Below, piece after piece: positions 39,301 to 52,493 of a stretch of 64,000 nucleotides of DNA. Numbering within the stretch: the first letter of the stretch is position 1; each line of letters begins with the position of its first letter. The translations under genes and the position numbers were made by a program. The notes under the pieces were generated by a model. That model was not told where the DNA came from. It searched no databases and saw only the letters and a program-made list of their open reading frames with translations. The stretch is from Bigelowiella natans CCMP2755 (taxonomy: Eukaryota; Cercozoa; Chlorarachniophyceae), in the NCBI GenBank assembly GCA_000320545.1, contig ADNK01000343.1, positions 1 to 64,000 on the forward strand. The letters run 5' to 3'.

Positions 39301-42300
39301 GAGAAAAGGAAATGATAAAGAAAAAAAAGATAAAGACAGCAAAACACAACGTACCTCATCGCCTTTTCCACATATTGGTAAGTATTGTTACTACTTTTAT
39401 GATAATTCTTTAGTAAACATAATATTTGATTGCATATTCTTATGTTGTACTAATTAAGTTATCACTAACACCGTACCTTTTATTTTCAGGATCCATAGCT
39501 AGCAAGCTCACAAACCTCCTTTTTGGCGGTGGAAGTGACGGTGGTACTTCAAATCTTCCTCAACAGCTTCCTAATTTAAAACGGTCAAAATCTCATGTAC
39601 GTTCTCGTGGGGGTATTGATTTTCCATATTCTTCCTCTTGGAAAAGATTGAATTCTTCTCCCATTGGCGTCATTAATTATCTTGGTGGAGGTGCTCCAGC
39701 AGGACATTATGACAACCCTGCGAAAGGCGACAACAAAAGTATCATTGTTACACATTCTCATCCCGATCCTAACTACCCAGCTTACTTGTGTGTGTCAAAT
39801 CCTACGAACAACGGTGATGCTCCCGCTTGTTTCTCTGCAGCAGCCTCATTAGGAGGAGGAGAGTCAGAAGGAGATAATGGGGTAGAAGAAGACATGATTC
39901 CAACTACACCTGCTGACGAACAATTTATACCTGCTTCCTCAGAAGAAGTATTTGTTACTTTTGATTTTGGGGCGAAGATAATTCAACCCACTCACTACGT
40001 CTTAAGGCATCATGGGGTTGACTCGCACTATCTCAATGGATGGGTACTTGAAGGGAAGACGCGATTGTCAGATCGTTGGATACTTCTTGATGAAGTACAG
40101 TCATTAGACGCCAAACAAACTATGCACAATGGAGTAGGATGTTTAGGTGTCTTTACGATTCGTCCTGGCACAGAGGTTGTACCTGGATTCTCCAAATTTA
40201 GAGTAAGAATCACACAGAAGAATTCATCGAATACATGGCAAGTGTGTCTTTCTGGATTCGAGTTGTTTGGAATGCTGTATCCAACCTTGGCAGATGCTAT
40301 TGGTGCAGATGGTGGTGAGAAGTTTAAATGGACTACAAAGGCAGAAGAGAAGGCGTGGTGGGAAGATTCTGCATACTACACACATGTCAACGAAGCTTCT
40401 GTGGCTTGGTACACACACGACTCGCAGCTCTATGGTCTTGGGGCACCATTACTAAGAAGAAAATACTTCCCATCTGCTCCAGAAATTACAATGTATATTA
40501 ACCAATATTTATGGGTAATGCTTAGGTCGGCTAAACGCTCTCCACTGGTGATAAAATCACTCGGATCGTCTGCAAAATTGCCTAATTTACTTATGAATAT
40601 TGCGTTAAAGAGCAATGCCTGCAAAGGCTCCGAATTCGTAATGACAATGCTGTCTTGCCGCTTGCTATCGCTCATCTTACCCGTAGTCAGTCCGAAAAAT
40701 AACCCTAATCTAAATCCTCCCGCGACTGTTTTCCTCACTCGGCTCCTAGAGGCCATCAAGCATCCTCTCCTAGACGACGACAACAAGGCAGCAGCATCAG
40801 CAGTAAGATCAGTTGATGATCAGGGTGCCATTTCACAATGGGAATTTGATCGCCTTTTCCCATCTGCAGGGAACGGATCTTCATGGGAACGTATTCGCTT
40901 ATTTCAGACTCTTCTGGCTGGTGGTTTGCAGGGTTTTGTATCTCAGGCGGAAACTGTTGCGGATCGATGGAGAGACCTTTCAAATGGTGTGCTCCTCGAC
41001 TGTTTTATGCCTCTTAGATCCAAAGAAATCGTAAGAAAAATACTTAGTGGAACACCGCTCAAAGATATTTCTAGCAGTAAAAGCGACAACACGAAGGACG
41101 TAAAACGGATTGCGTCTTTACTAATGAGTGGTTTGTCGGTACTGGGGGGTGAAGAGGAGCCGATCCGTGAAGGTGCTACTGTGAAAGTTTCTTCCTCCTC
41201 CTCCTCCTCCTCCTCCTCCTCCTCTTCAACACCATTCGAAGAACAAGGGGATGGAGCTCACTCTCAAGAAGGAACCGTGCTTAATATTATTACGCCTTAT
41301 GAATCTAAGATCAAAGAACTCGATACTAAACAACCATCAAACGATAGTAGCAACGGTAGCAATATTAAGGTGGTTGAAGTAATACTCGATGGAGATGAAA
41401 TTGTTAAAATTCATGATTTATCGCGAATTTCGGTCGTATCTCACCATCTGTCGTATCATAAGCTATTGGAGCAGAAGTCTTATGTTGAATATCTTTCCAA
41501 GATTGCAACATGGCCTTCCTCTCCCTCTTCAAATAACGGCGACATCGGACAACTTGCATTGCGTCTACAACGGATGGCAATGAAAGCAATGTCAATGTTA
41601 CTATCTCGCAGGGTCCTATTGGAAGAACTAGTACATAAATATCCCGATTTGGCAGAAACATTAGTTACATCAGCCATTAAACCGTTACCGAAGCTTCCGT
41701 TAGCAACATCAGTAGAAAATAATAAACAACAAACTCCTATTCGATTTGAAAATGTCATTTCCAGAACTCTTGAATTAGACATGTATCGGTCGCCCGGAAA
41801 AGACAGCAAGGATAACAGCAAGGATGATGACGTAAAGTCATCAGAATCTCCTCCTAAGGATACCATATCCTCGTCTAGTGGCAACACCCTTTTTAGCAAG
41901 ACTAGAAAGATCTTTGGAAGCAGCCCGTATGCAGATGGGGGGGCTCCTAACCGCATTAATCATGACTGGACTCATATTTTTGGTGGAAATGAGACTGTGA
42001 AGAAAATCAAGCAAATAGCATCCTATTATCGCCACAGCGGTTTTGTAACAGAAGCTGGTGAATTGTACATGTGTGGGAGTGGAAGTTATGGTAATTGTGG
42101 TCATGGGAATTCTATGGTGGCTAATATAGCCAAGAGAGTCACTCTCGGTGGGCTTCAATCTGAAAAAGTTAAAATGGTTGCGGTAGGGAAAAATCATACC
42201 TTGGTACTTACGGTATCTGGCAGAGTTTTCGGATTTGGTCAAAATAGTTATGGACAACTAGGACAAGGAAGAGTTGTTTCCACCAATACTATTCCACTTG

Positions 42301-45300
42301 AAATTAAATCATTCAGTAGTAAGAAAATTGATTTCATAGCATGTGGAGCATATTCTTCTGTGGTTCAGTGCGAAGAGGGACTTTATGGATTTGGAAGGTC
42401 ATCCAACTATGAATTACCAGGGTGTGGTAGAGGATCCAATATATTAACTCCAGAGAAATCAACATTTGAGGAAGGAAAGTTTGTTCAGGTGAGAATTGGT
42501 GAAAATTGTGGGTGTGGGCTAACAGAAACTGGAGAGTTGTACTCTTGGGGTAATTCTAACAACAGTGGACATTCTCGATCTACTCGACAACCTCTAAAAC
42601 TCACCATCAGCGAGAATGGTAATACTAAGTTTGTTCTTATTGAATGTGCTGATTACGGGTGTTGGGCACTGAATGCGAAGGGGGAAATGTTTTCTTGGGG
42701 AACATGCAATTATGGAGAACTGTGCAGAGGGTCAACCAGTTACAGAGTTTATCAAAGACCTAATAAAATTATGTTTAGAAATACTGCAGTTGTTTGGTTT
42801 GCTGCCAGCTATACACATTGTATTCTTCTTACAACGGATAACAAGTTATTCTATTCTGGATTATTCATGTCATCCCAGCAGCGCAGAGGTTCCCCATATG
42901 AATTCCCAGCTTCATATGGGACTACCGGTTCTATCAACTCTGTATCTTGTGGTTATTACACGACATGGATCACTTCTGGCCCTGCAGCACGAAAGCAGTC
43001 ATTGCCTTTAGAATGGAATCAATATTCGGGATGTACAAAACCTCCATTCCCTTCTGCTGCGTATCTTTGTGGACGTAAGTTTGCTCCACATGAGAAGGAT
43101 CTGGGCCTTTTCAATATATTTCGAAGGAAAACAACGAATCGCTCAACAGATGGGTATTACTACGTGGTTGTACCTCAGGGATTCGACAAAATTCAAAATT
43201 CTGGCAAAGGAGACACACCTCATGCACAGTTCTATGCATTTACTGTTCCAAAACCTAACACTGTTGAGTATCAAATCCAAGAGTCATTCTTCTGTAAGGA
43301 AGAGGACTATCATCGAATTTTCCCCGAAATGCGTGGTCATCTTCGTATAGTTCCGGGTGATACACCGACCGACTCGAAATGGGGGGTTCCAGAATTTGGG
43401 GGTCGCTGCCGCTTTTGGGCCCTTGCAGAGCTAGGAGGAGGACAAGAAGAAATTGGTGGTGGTGGTGGTGGACACTTAATGTCACTAGAGACGAATACAA
43501 TGACTCCTTTTCTCGCAAAGCTTAAAGATGGACCTCATTCTGCAGCCTCTGTTGCTCCTCCTGATGCCAATAAGATGCGTGCTTTCGTGTTTGATATGGA
43601 GCTTAGTGCCTTTGGGGGTATTGCCGTCACTAATGCAATAGGTGGTACACAAACAGCATCATTATCCCAAAAAAGAGAGCGGAGAAAAGGAGACCGTAGT
43701 TATGAATCTCTGAATGAAGGAATGATTCAAATACGCCATAGAGATCAAGGAATACATGCACCAATTTCACTTCAAACCACCTCGATCGCAGCAAACAAAC
43801 ATCTTCTTCGCGGAAATCAAAGGCCGTGGAGAGGACTCCAGAGCGGTTGCACTTTTACAGTGACTTTAAAGCATGCGAAAAAGGCAAATACATTACTTTC
43901 AATGCCGGGTCTTTTCCATGGATCATTTTCACAGACGTCCTTCAAAATGAATGTGTTTGGTATCAAAGAGGTAACAGCGGGGATCACTTCAGAACAACTC
44001 GCAGCAGAACGTTTAGCGTTCGTCGTGGTTTTCCTTTATGATTGTCCCGATGAAGGAAGTTCTGGTGAAAGTAAATTGGATGCGTTAGGAGGACCAAAAA
44101 TAAGACTTTATGTAAATGGAAAGCTTCAGAAAGAGGTCATCCTTCCAAAGCCAATCGGCGCTAAGTTTGCAAAATACTCTTCTGGCAATTTCTTGAATAG
44201 TGGTAATGTAGCTGGAGATGGTTGTAACCGCCTGGAACTACTTGTGAAAGAAAATAAGATTTCTGTACCTTGGACGATGTTTGAGGAAATGGGATATGAC
44301 GACTTCAGTTTCTTGGTAGACATGGATGACAAGGAAAAGAAACAATTTTACGAAGACATGAAATTTACAAAGGATGATATCATGAAATATGAGTCGGCAA
44401 TGAGCTCAGTGAATGGCTCAAATTTCATCTTTGCTCAAAATTTAAACATGAATTCACAAGTCTCTCATTGTGGGTTTTGGCCTTTTGCATTGTCACCAGA
44501 AATGGTTGGATATATTGGTGAAAGGGGGCTGGAATACTGCATTGAAGATACCGAAAAACTAGAGAAAGCAGAGTCAACGCTTACATATTATGATTTTTCA
44601 AGCTGCCGCACAAGCAGCACATCCATCAAGAAAGGAGGCGGAGGAATTCATGATACAAGCAATAGTCTCTCTTCGTCAGAGTCGTCCTCTTCTTTCACAT
44701 TGCCGTTAGGAATTGTTGCACCTGGAAGCTCATGCGAAAGGGCTTCGGATCTGCTGCTTGGGGCTGCTGTTGTCACTTCGGAGAAGAAGGCGAACAAGAA
44801 GAACAAGAAGAAGAAGAAGAAGATGGTGTCGTTACCTGGTACCGCACTTGTGCCTGGATCACATGGTGTTTATGTTGACCGCAAGCTTAATGCCCTTCAT
44901 GATGAGGATGAGAAGGAGAAGAAGGACGTCGTTTATAGACGTTTTGAGGACGATGTGCTTAGCGAATATACACTTGCCGCAGATATTTTCATTGGGAAAC
45001 CCCCTGCTGCAGGAGGGAAAATTGCTCTACTTGCTTCTGCTGCTAAGAATGTACCAACGTTGAAAAAAGGCAAGGAAAATTGCGGATACGATGAAAACCT
45101 CTACGATTTCGGTGACAATGTTGACGATATCCAATGTTTTGATGCCGGATCGGGAATTGGAGTGATCGAAGGTGCTGTGGACTGCAATGGAGGATCATCA
45201 TCATCATCATCATCATCATCATCGAAAGGTGGTGTTTCATCTTTACAGGCATGGGTCAAAATCCCTCCAAGATCTGGGGGGGGTATTATTGCTGGCAATG

Positions 45301-45617
45301 GAACTAAAGGTCTACCTCAAAGACAGCTTCTTTTTAGCACGGGTTACAAACACCAGAGTTCTCGCATTTTCAACGATGGAAAGTCGTGCAAAGGTAGTTC
45401 TGGCTATACAGTGTTTTGTGATACGACACTATCGACAGGCATTCATCAGTGGGAAGTGACTGTAGAAATGCCCAGTGGATCCAGCAGCAAGCCTTCAGCC
45501 TATATTGGTAAGAGAGAGAGTATTTGAGAATAATAAGTATAGATGCTAATATTAATATAATAACATAAAAATTCCGAACAATTGCAGGTTCTTTTTTATG
45601 AGCTGCTAACCGATTGA

Positions 45618-45648
<31 letters not shown>

Positions 45649-48600
45649 ATTAGGTGTTGTACCGGCGGTCATGCTCGATACCCATAGATATATTAGTGGC
45701 TACGGCCACATTGGTGACGCTTCATACCGAGGATATGCACTTCATGCAAATAGAAATTCACAGATACTGTATAAATACATTACAGGCGTTAAACATCCTG
45801 CAGGGGGGCCGTATCCTTTCCCTGCAGAAAAGTATGAGAAGTACGGCTTAATTTTGGATTGTGCTAAAAAGACTCTTTCTTTCCGCAAGGGAGGACTACA
45901 TGGCCCTATCCTTAAATCAGCTACGTGTACTATATCAACATTTCCTGTGGTACCTGCGATAACACTAGGGTATGGCGAAGTTACTGTTCAGGGTACCATA
46001 TTCCAAGAAGATGCTTATGAGTTTAAAGATGCAAAGAAGACGACTAGTAGATACTCGTCGTATCGACGTAGTTCGCTGGATTCGACTTTCAAATCATTTC
46101 GCAGTGCCTTTTTAAAGCTTGAATACGATTTCACAAAAATTAGCAGAGGGACTGTTAGTGTGAAACCAACAGTGGGCAGAAGTGTCTTGTCTTTAAAAGA
46201 CGGTGCTTCTGTAAAGAATGGTGTCTTAAAAACAGGAAATTTGAATCGTGGATATGCTGAAGCAATTATCTCTGAATTCAGGCCCAAAGTGCGTTCCGTT
46301 GAGATACTTGTAAAGAGCACATCAATGACAAGAGCAAGCCGTGTAGGCGTTGTGTCGTTGGACCGCCGCTATAATCCTAATTACTCGATGTTGAACTATG
46401 ATGGAATCGAAATCGGCAGTACAAACACCTTCAGACACGTATCAGAAAATTCCCGCAGGGATCAGCCGCTTGGGCAAACTCCATGTGAAAAAAAGGTGAT
46501 GATGATGGTAGTTTAGGTGATAATAATAATGAAATCTGTGCATCTGCAGTAAACATAATGATAAAAGGATGTGGTAGTATCCGAGGTTAATATTTGTATC
46601 GCTTTACTTTGTGCGAGATCATGAGTGAGATAGAGGTAAAAGAAGGTGCAGTTTCTTCAATGATATACGTTCATGGAACAACGGTGTGAGTAATCGGGCC
46701 GATAAAATTACGTTATCAAGTTATGATCTGCCCCTTCTTATTTGTTGTTTTACAATATTGTTGATGTTTGTTTGTGTTCCATCGGTGGTACAAAGAGCGA
46801 GTGGGTTCATCTTGTGGTCGTTTATCATAGCAATAATACAATTGCATTCTACCGCAACGGTGTGCCGCATGGCCAGGTAACCAACGGTGATTACAAAGGA
46901 GGAAAGTAGTAGCTCCATTAGAGAGGGGGGGGGTGTAGGAGATGACAAGAAAACAGAGTACCTTATAAATGAATGATGTTTTTGAACGTAATGAATGAGA
47001 GATTCTATAGGTTGTGCAATAACATAAGGGTGAGGGAAGCCGCACCATCATCCCTACGACTAGAACTGAATATGACTCATGCTCTTTCTTTCTTCTAAAG
47101 ATAATCAAAAGGGATCGCGTTCGTGAATACCTTCAAGCTGACTCTAAGCTTCTACTCGGTCGATTAAATGGTCGGGAGTCTAATATATTTCCTGGAGAAT
47201 ACAAATTTGTTCGCGTATATTCTAGTGCTGCAAATCACCTTCAAGTTCAGAGTCTTTATGCTAAAGCTAAACCCTTCCTCTCTTCTTCATCTTCTTCAAG
47301 CAGAGCAGAATTTATATCATGGGGCGTGACACATAACGGTGCTCCCTATGTACATTGGAAAAATAAGAAAAGCTCTGGTGACAATTTCCACGTATTCACG
47401 AAATGTGACGCGATTAACAACGGAAGATGGACTCATCTATCGTTTAGCTCTGGTAAAAAATCGGGTATATCTCTTGTGATAAACGGACGTGTTGCGGAGG
47501 TTTATCGTCCTTCACAACCACTTGAGCCTATTCCAATGAAGAAAATATGGATTGGCGGTGATGCAAGGGCTGCAGCAGCTGCCAATATTAGCACTCATCC
47601 TGAATCAGGATCCTCATTCTCTGGTTCAATTCGCAATGTGCGCGTACTATCTGGTGCAATCAAAGACGACGGCATTCCTGGAATTCCGTATGGTGATAGT
47701 CAAGATAATAAACAGATTAATGGTGGGCAGTTGCTAGCGAATTTTCCTTTGAGATCGCTGAAGGAACGTGCGAAAAAAATACTATATTTCGGCAGGAAAA
47801 GCAGCATGCCTCTCGGTAAAGCTAACAATCTATTGTACGTAAGCGAAGATGGCAGGATCGAATTGTCATTGACCGGGAAAAAGGAAGAAAAGATACCTTC
47901 TATGTCAGTAGCCAAAGTACCATTCGGGGAATGGTTCCGGCTCGTTGTTTACAAAAGTGCAGATACGATGAGTATCTATGTAAATGGCAAATCGGCGTTA
48001 ATATCTACTCCCAATATTGATTCCAAATTGCAAGTGAGTTTGGGTGCTACATTCCGTTTCTTTGGGGGGGGGGATGAAGGCAAAAGGGAAATAGTAGACG
48101 GGGACGACAGCAAACGCAACGTAAAAAATGAAAATAAATGTGCAATCCACAGCATTCATATCTGTAAGGGTACAGTAAAGAAGTTAAGTGAAAAAGATTG
48201 GGTTAGTAGTGTTAGTAGTAGTGCTGCTGATTCCACAGCAATGGGTGCTATGAATTACCGAGAACAACTGCTGGCAGAACAAATTGATAGCATCTTCGAA
48301 AATTCGGGTTTCCCGGTATAGAGCAACACAATTGTCATATACATCTCAATACAACATAGACTGCACTGGTGTCTGTCACAATATACTATTTCTTGCAATT
48401 CTACCATTTCTAAAGATCTTAGTATGTACGATGCGACGATGATGATAATGATGATGATGATGATGATGATGATGATATAAATAGGCACACTGGCCTCTGA
48501 AAGCTGCAAGGCGCGTGCAATTTGATTTGGCATCTACCGATAAGTACCTAATGATGAATGGGGATATCTTGGAGAACGAGGACGCTTTAGCTGGGATTAG

Positions 48601-49939
48601 AAATCTTGAATCAGTCTTAATAGCTGTTGGATTCAACCAAGGAATGGTGAAGAAAGTATTATCAGAGGAGAAAAAGGCTATGGAAGAAGAAAAAGATGAG
48701 AAGGATGATGATACCGATAACAACAGGAAGAAGGTTGATGTCGGTTATGCTATTAAAAACATCATCCCAAAACTACTAATGAAAACTGCTGCAATAGCAA
48801 GAGACCAAGAGGTCGGGCAGAAGCAACTCTCTCCCAAACTGTCGGCCTCGATCAAAAATGCGGTCAGTAATATCAACAGGATGGCAGCAACAGTGACAGC
48901 AGCGAGTAGGAACTCGTCATCATCACTCTATAATATTTACACGCGTACACCATGCCCAAAACGGGAGACATTGACGGTGGAATGGCCAAAAGACATTGTC
49001 GAGCACTGGCGCACCTGTGAACTCTCAATCGCCCTTCAGAACGTATTTATAAATTATTAGAGGAGCGAACAATAACTAATAATAATATCAGAACGTATTT
49101 ATGAATAATTAAAGCAGCGAATAATAACTAAAACAGTATCAATGATAAATACACAAGTAGTTTTAACTTAGCAAGCACAAAAGATTAGTCCAACGATACA
49201 CACACTTTGAATGATAGGAAATCGACGAAAATATGCCAAACACAATGAATAGTAATCATCACATACTAATGGTGCCTATGTATGAATCGATCCATAATTG
49301 AAGACCGTGTTTCAATTTCTGCTGCTACACAGACAACATGGGAATTTGTTGGAAATGAGACGAAAGATACGTCGTCGCCTTCAGTAGCGAAAGTGCTGCA
49401 TTTAAGTGCGGATGGCAAATTGGGCGCATTACCAGGAAAGTGGGAGATTCCAAACAAAGATAAAGAAGAAATTCAAACGACATTCTCTAAGGATGGAAAG
49501 ATTAGCAAATTCACTCTTGGGCCTCTACGCAAGACTTTGATCGAAAATACAGAAGATGCCAAAGAAGGAAAAGGGGTATCATCATCATTTCCAAGTGTCT
49601 ATAAGCTGGTATCACGTGGTCCGTATGCTGCTATTCCGTGTTCTAAAGCAAAGAAAGCTTGGGAGAAGTTTATAGTGGCACGGAAAGATATTCTGAAGAC
49701 GCGATCTGGCCATGAAAGATGTCTAGCCGCATTATACTCTAGGCAAATAGCCCTTGAGATTTCACTCTATCGTTGCTCTAATATTAATACCAACGAGGAG
49801 TCAAACGGAAGTAACCACCAAATATCGCGGTTGATGCAACTAGCACGCGGCCTAGAAATGTATCCTGTTGGGGGTGCCCTAAAAAGACTACATGAATGGC
49901 TAAGAACCAAAATCCGGACAGAAATGAAGGAGGCGGTGG

Positions 49940-49976
<37 letters not shown>

Positions 49977-51242
49977 GACATCATCAGGAGGAGCTACTGT
50001 AGCATCTGGTGAGTGAGTAAGAAAATAGTAGCTGTTTTGGCGAGCAACATTACACTTGTATGCGGTGGTGGCGACTGTGGTATTTGTAGGCATTTCATCA
50101 TTGATCGATCAATGAGTTGGGTACATCATCATCAAATTAGCTCTATTAGTAGTAGTGCCGTCATATCAACATATCTAATCTATGTGTCGTTGTCTGGTGC
50201 TGGTTTGGCAGTAGTATCTTCGTCGTTCGATACCACCAACATTAATACTGTAATAGCTGGACGCTACTACTACTACTACCGCTATCACTACTACAATTAA
50301 TGTATTTGTACTACGTAGGTGCATCATCCTTACAATTAATGTATTTGTACTACCTAGGTGCATCATCCTTACAATCGACGAACAACATCCGCAACATCAG
50401 CATCAAGAGCAAAGAATTTCCGTTGCTATCTGCTATGGTGAAAGAAACTATTCAACAATTGTTGATGATAGTGGAAGCTGGATCAAGAGCTGCTGGTGGT
50501 GGTAGTGGTGGTGGTTCACAAGGAAGAGGAGGAGAGGAAAACTTTGATGTTGATCTTTCAGCATTGTCTAGAGAACAGGAGGAGGCAATGTTGAAAGGCG
50601 TGAAACCGAGCAAAGGATTCCTATTTTGGCTCTTACAGACTCTCAGCGCACTGTTTGTCGAGGCAAAGACTTACAATGAAAATTTTGTACTAAGATGGAG
50701 ACGAAAGGCGTTTCCTCCCCTTATGATCAATCTGTTATTTGAATCTGTGTTGCACATTGATGGTGCGGCTGCACTCAACATGCTAAAATTGTTGAACACA
50801 TTCGTTAACGATCACTCTTCACCATCGTCACAGGTAGATATTAGTAGTTCAGTTGATAAACTCGAGAATGATGATGATAAATGATATCGAAGATAATCAA
50901 GAAAAATAGATTTAGGAGATCGTGATGATATATATATTACAGAAAATGGCGAATTTAGCGCTGAATTAGAAGATGTAGTTAACGAAAATAGGGCGAAATA
51001 TGTCCCTAACAAATATACACCACCCCACCTTTTTCAACGTATGGTGAATAATGGAAACGGTGAGGTGGTTTAGAGAGAGAGAGATGTCGAAGATGATTTT
51101 GTCGCGTAAAATGGGAATAATCACATGGTCAAGCAGGAGTCGTGATGGTGGTGGTGGTGGTGATAAATGAGCTGAATGTACGAGTTGTGCGACTTATTAA
51201 ATTCTATGTAATAGAAACAAAAACAAGACAACGACTGTGTGT

Positions 51243-51279
<37 letters not shown>

Positions 51280-52449
51280 AGGGGGGAATGGTTGCGCACC
51301 CACCATTTGATTTTGGAAGGGCTGCTATATTGAAAGAGCTCATGGTACAAATGCGCGAGAAGGAGGATTCAAGCAACTACTCACTATTCTTTCGCTCGCT
51401 GCTTACACTCAATATGACAATCGAGCGTGCAGCAAGAAAGTATGCGGAAGAGGAGAAAAGACGCCGATTGCTGATGGCGGATGAGGATAGCAAAGAAGAG
51501 GGAGAGGAGGAGGAGGAGGAGGAGGAGGAGGAGGAGGAAGAAAAAGAAGACACCAGGCCTTTGTGGCAATGGGTAGTAAGAGTCGTGTAGAGAGTTACTA
51601 CTACTACTATTAGAAGAAGAATACTGATAGGTTGGTTTAGGAGGTGGGGTAGTGGTGGTAGCAAGCAATCAAACAAAGGAGTAGTGCGGTAGTAGCCAGC
51701 AACCAAACAAAACAGTATAACAGTCCATCATGATCATTAATTACAATTGTTATCATCATCAATACTCCATTAATCACCCAATCAAATCAAATCAATCAAT
51801 CAGGTTCTCCCACCTGGTGGGCGCATGTCAGCTAAGCAGATAAGACCTGGAACATGGCTGGTGAAAAAACTTCAATCTGGAAGGTGTTACATTTCAACAA
51901 AATTTGCAATGCGCACAGGAAGGTATGAGTGGGAAGTTAAGTTTACAAAGAGAGGCACTAATGGTAGTTGCAACAACTACTATGGTGTGGCACCGGTAGG
52001 AGGTAACCAAAGTAATTTCCTTGGTCAAACTGGATGGGCATTATGTTCGGGTGGATCCAAATTTAGAAAAGGCAGCTCATCGAGTTATTGCCCTAGTTTT
52101 TCAAGCCCTCCGGTTACAATTCGCGTGACGGTAGACTGCGGAAAACGTCAAATTTCCTTCAAAGGAAAGGGACCATCAGGGAATTTTGGGGGGGTAGCCT
52201 ATTCAGATCTTGAACTACCTGTTTTTGCGGCAATTTCCCTCGAATATCCGGGTTCAGAGTGTGAAGTAACGCCGATTTCTTTCCGAGGAGGAGGAGGAGG
52301 AGGAGGAGAAGGAGGAGAAATGGATCAAACATGGTTTAACGATTTGTTAGTTGCCGATGGGGTTGTGTCGTCACTCAATAGCAAGATGAGGATGAGAAGG
52401 AAATATGTTACAGGATTAACATTGTTTCCGGTAATCGATATGATTTCTT

Positions 52450-52493
<44 letters not shown>

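Noticed and set aside
39378-39489. Stop codon that would end the HECT gene at 39457
   Set aside because: It lies in a 112-nt GT-AG intron; both flanking exons are phase 1 and continue one protein.
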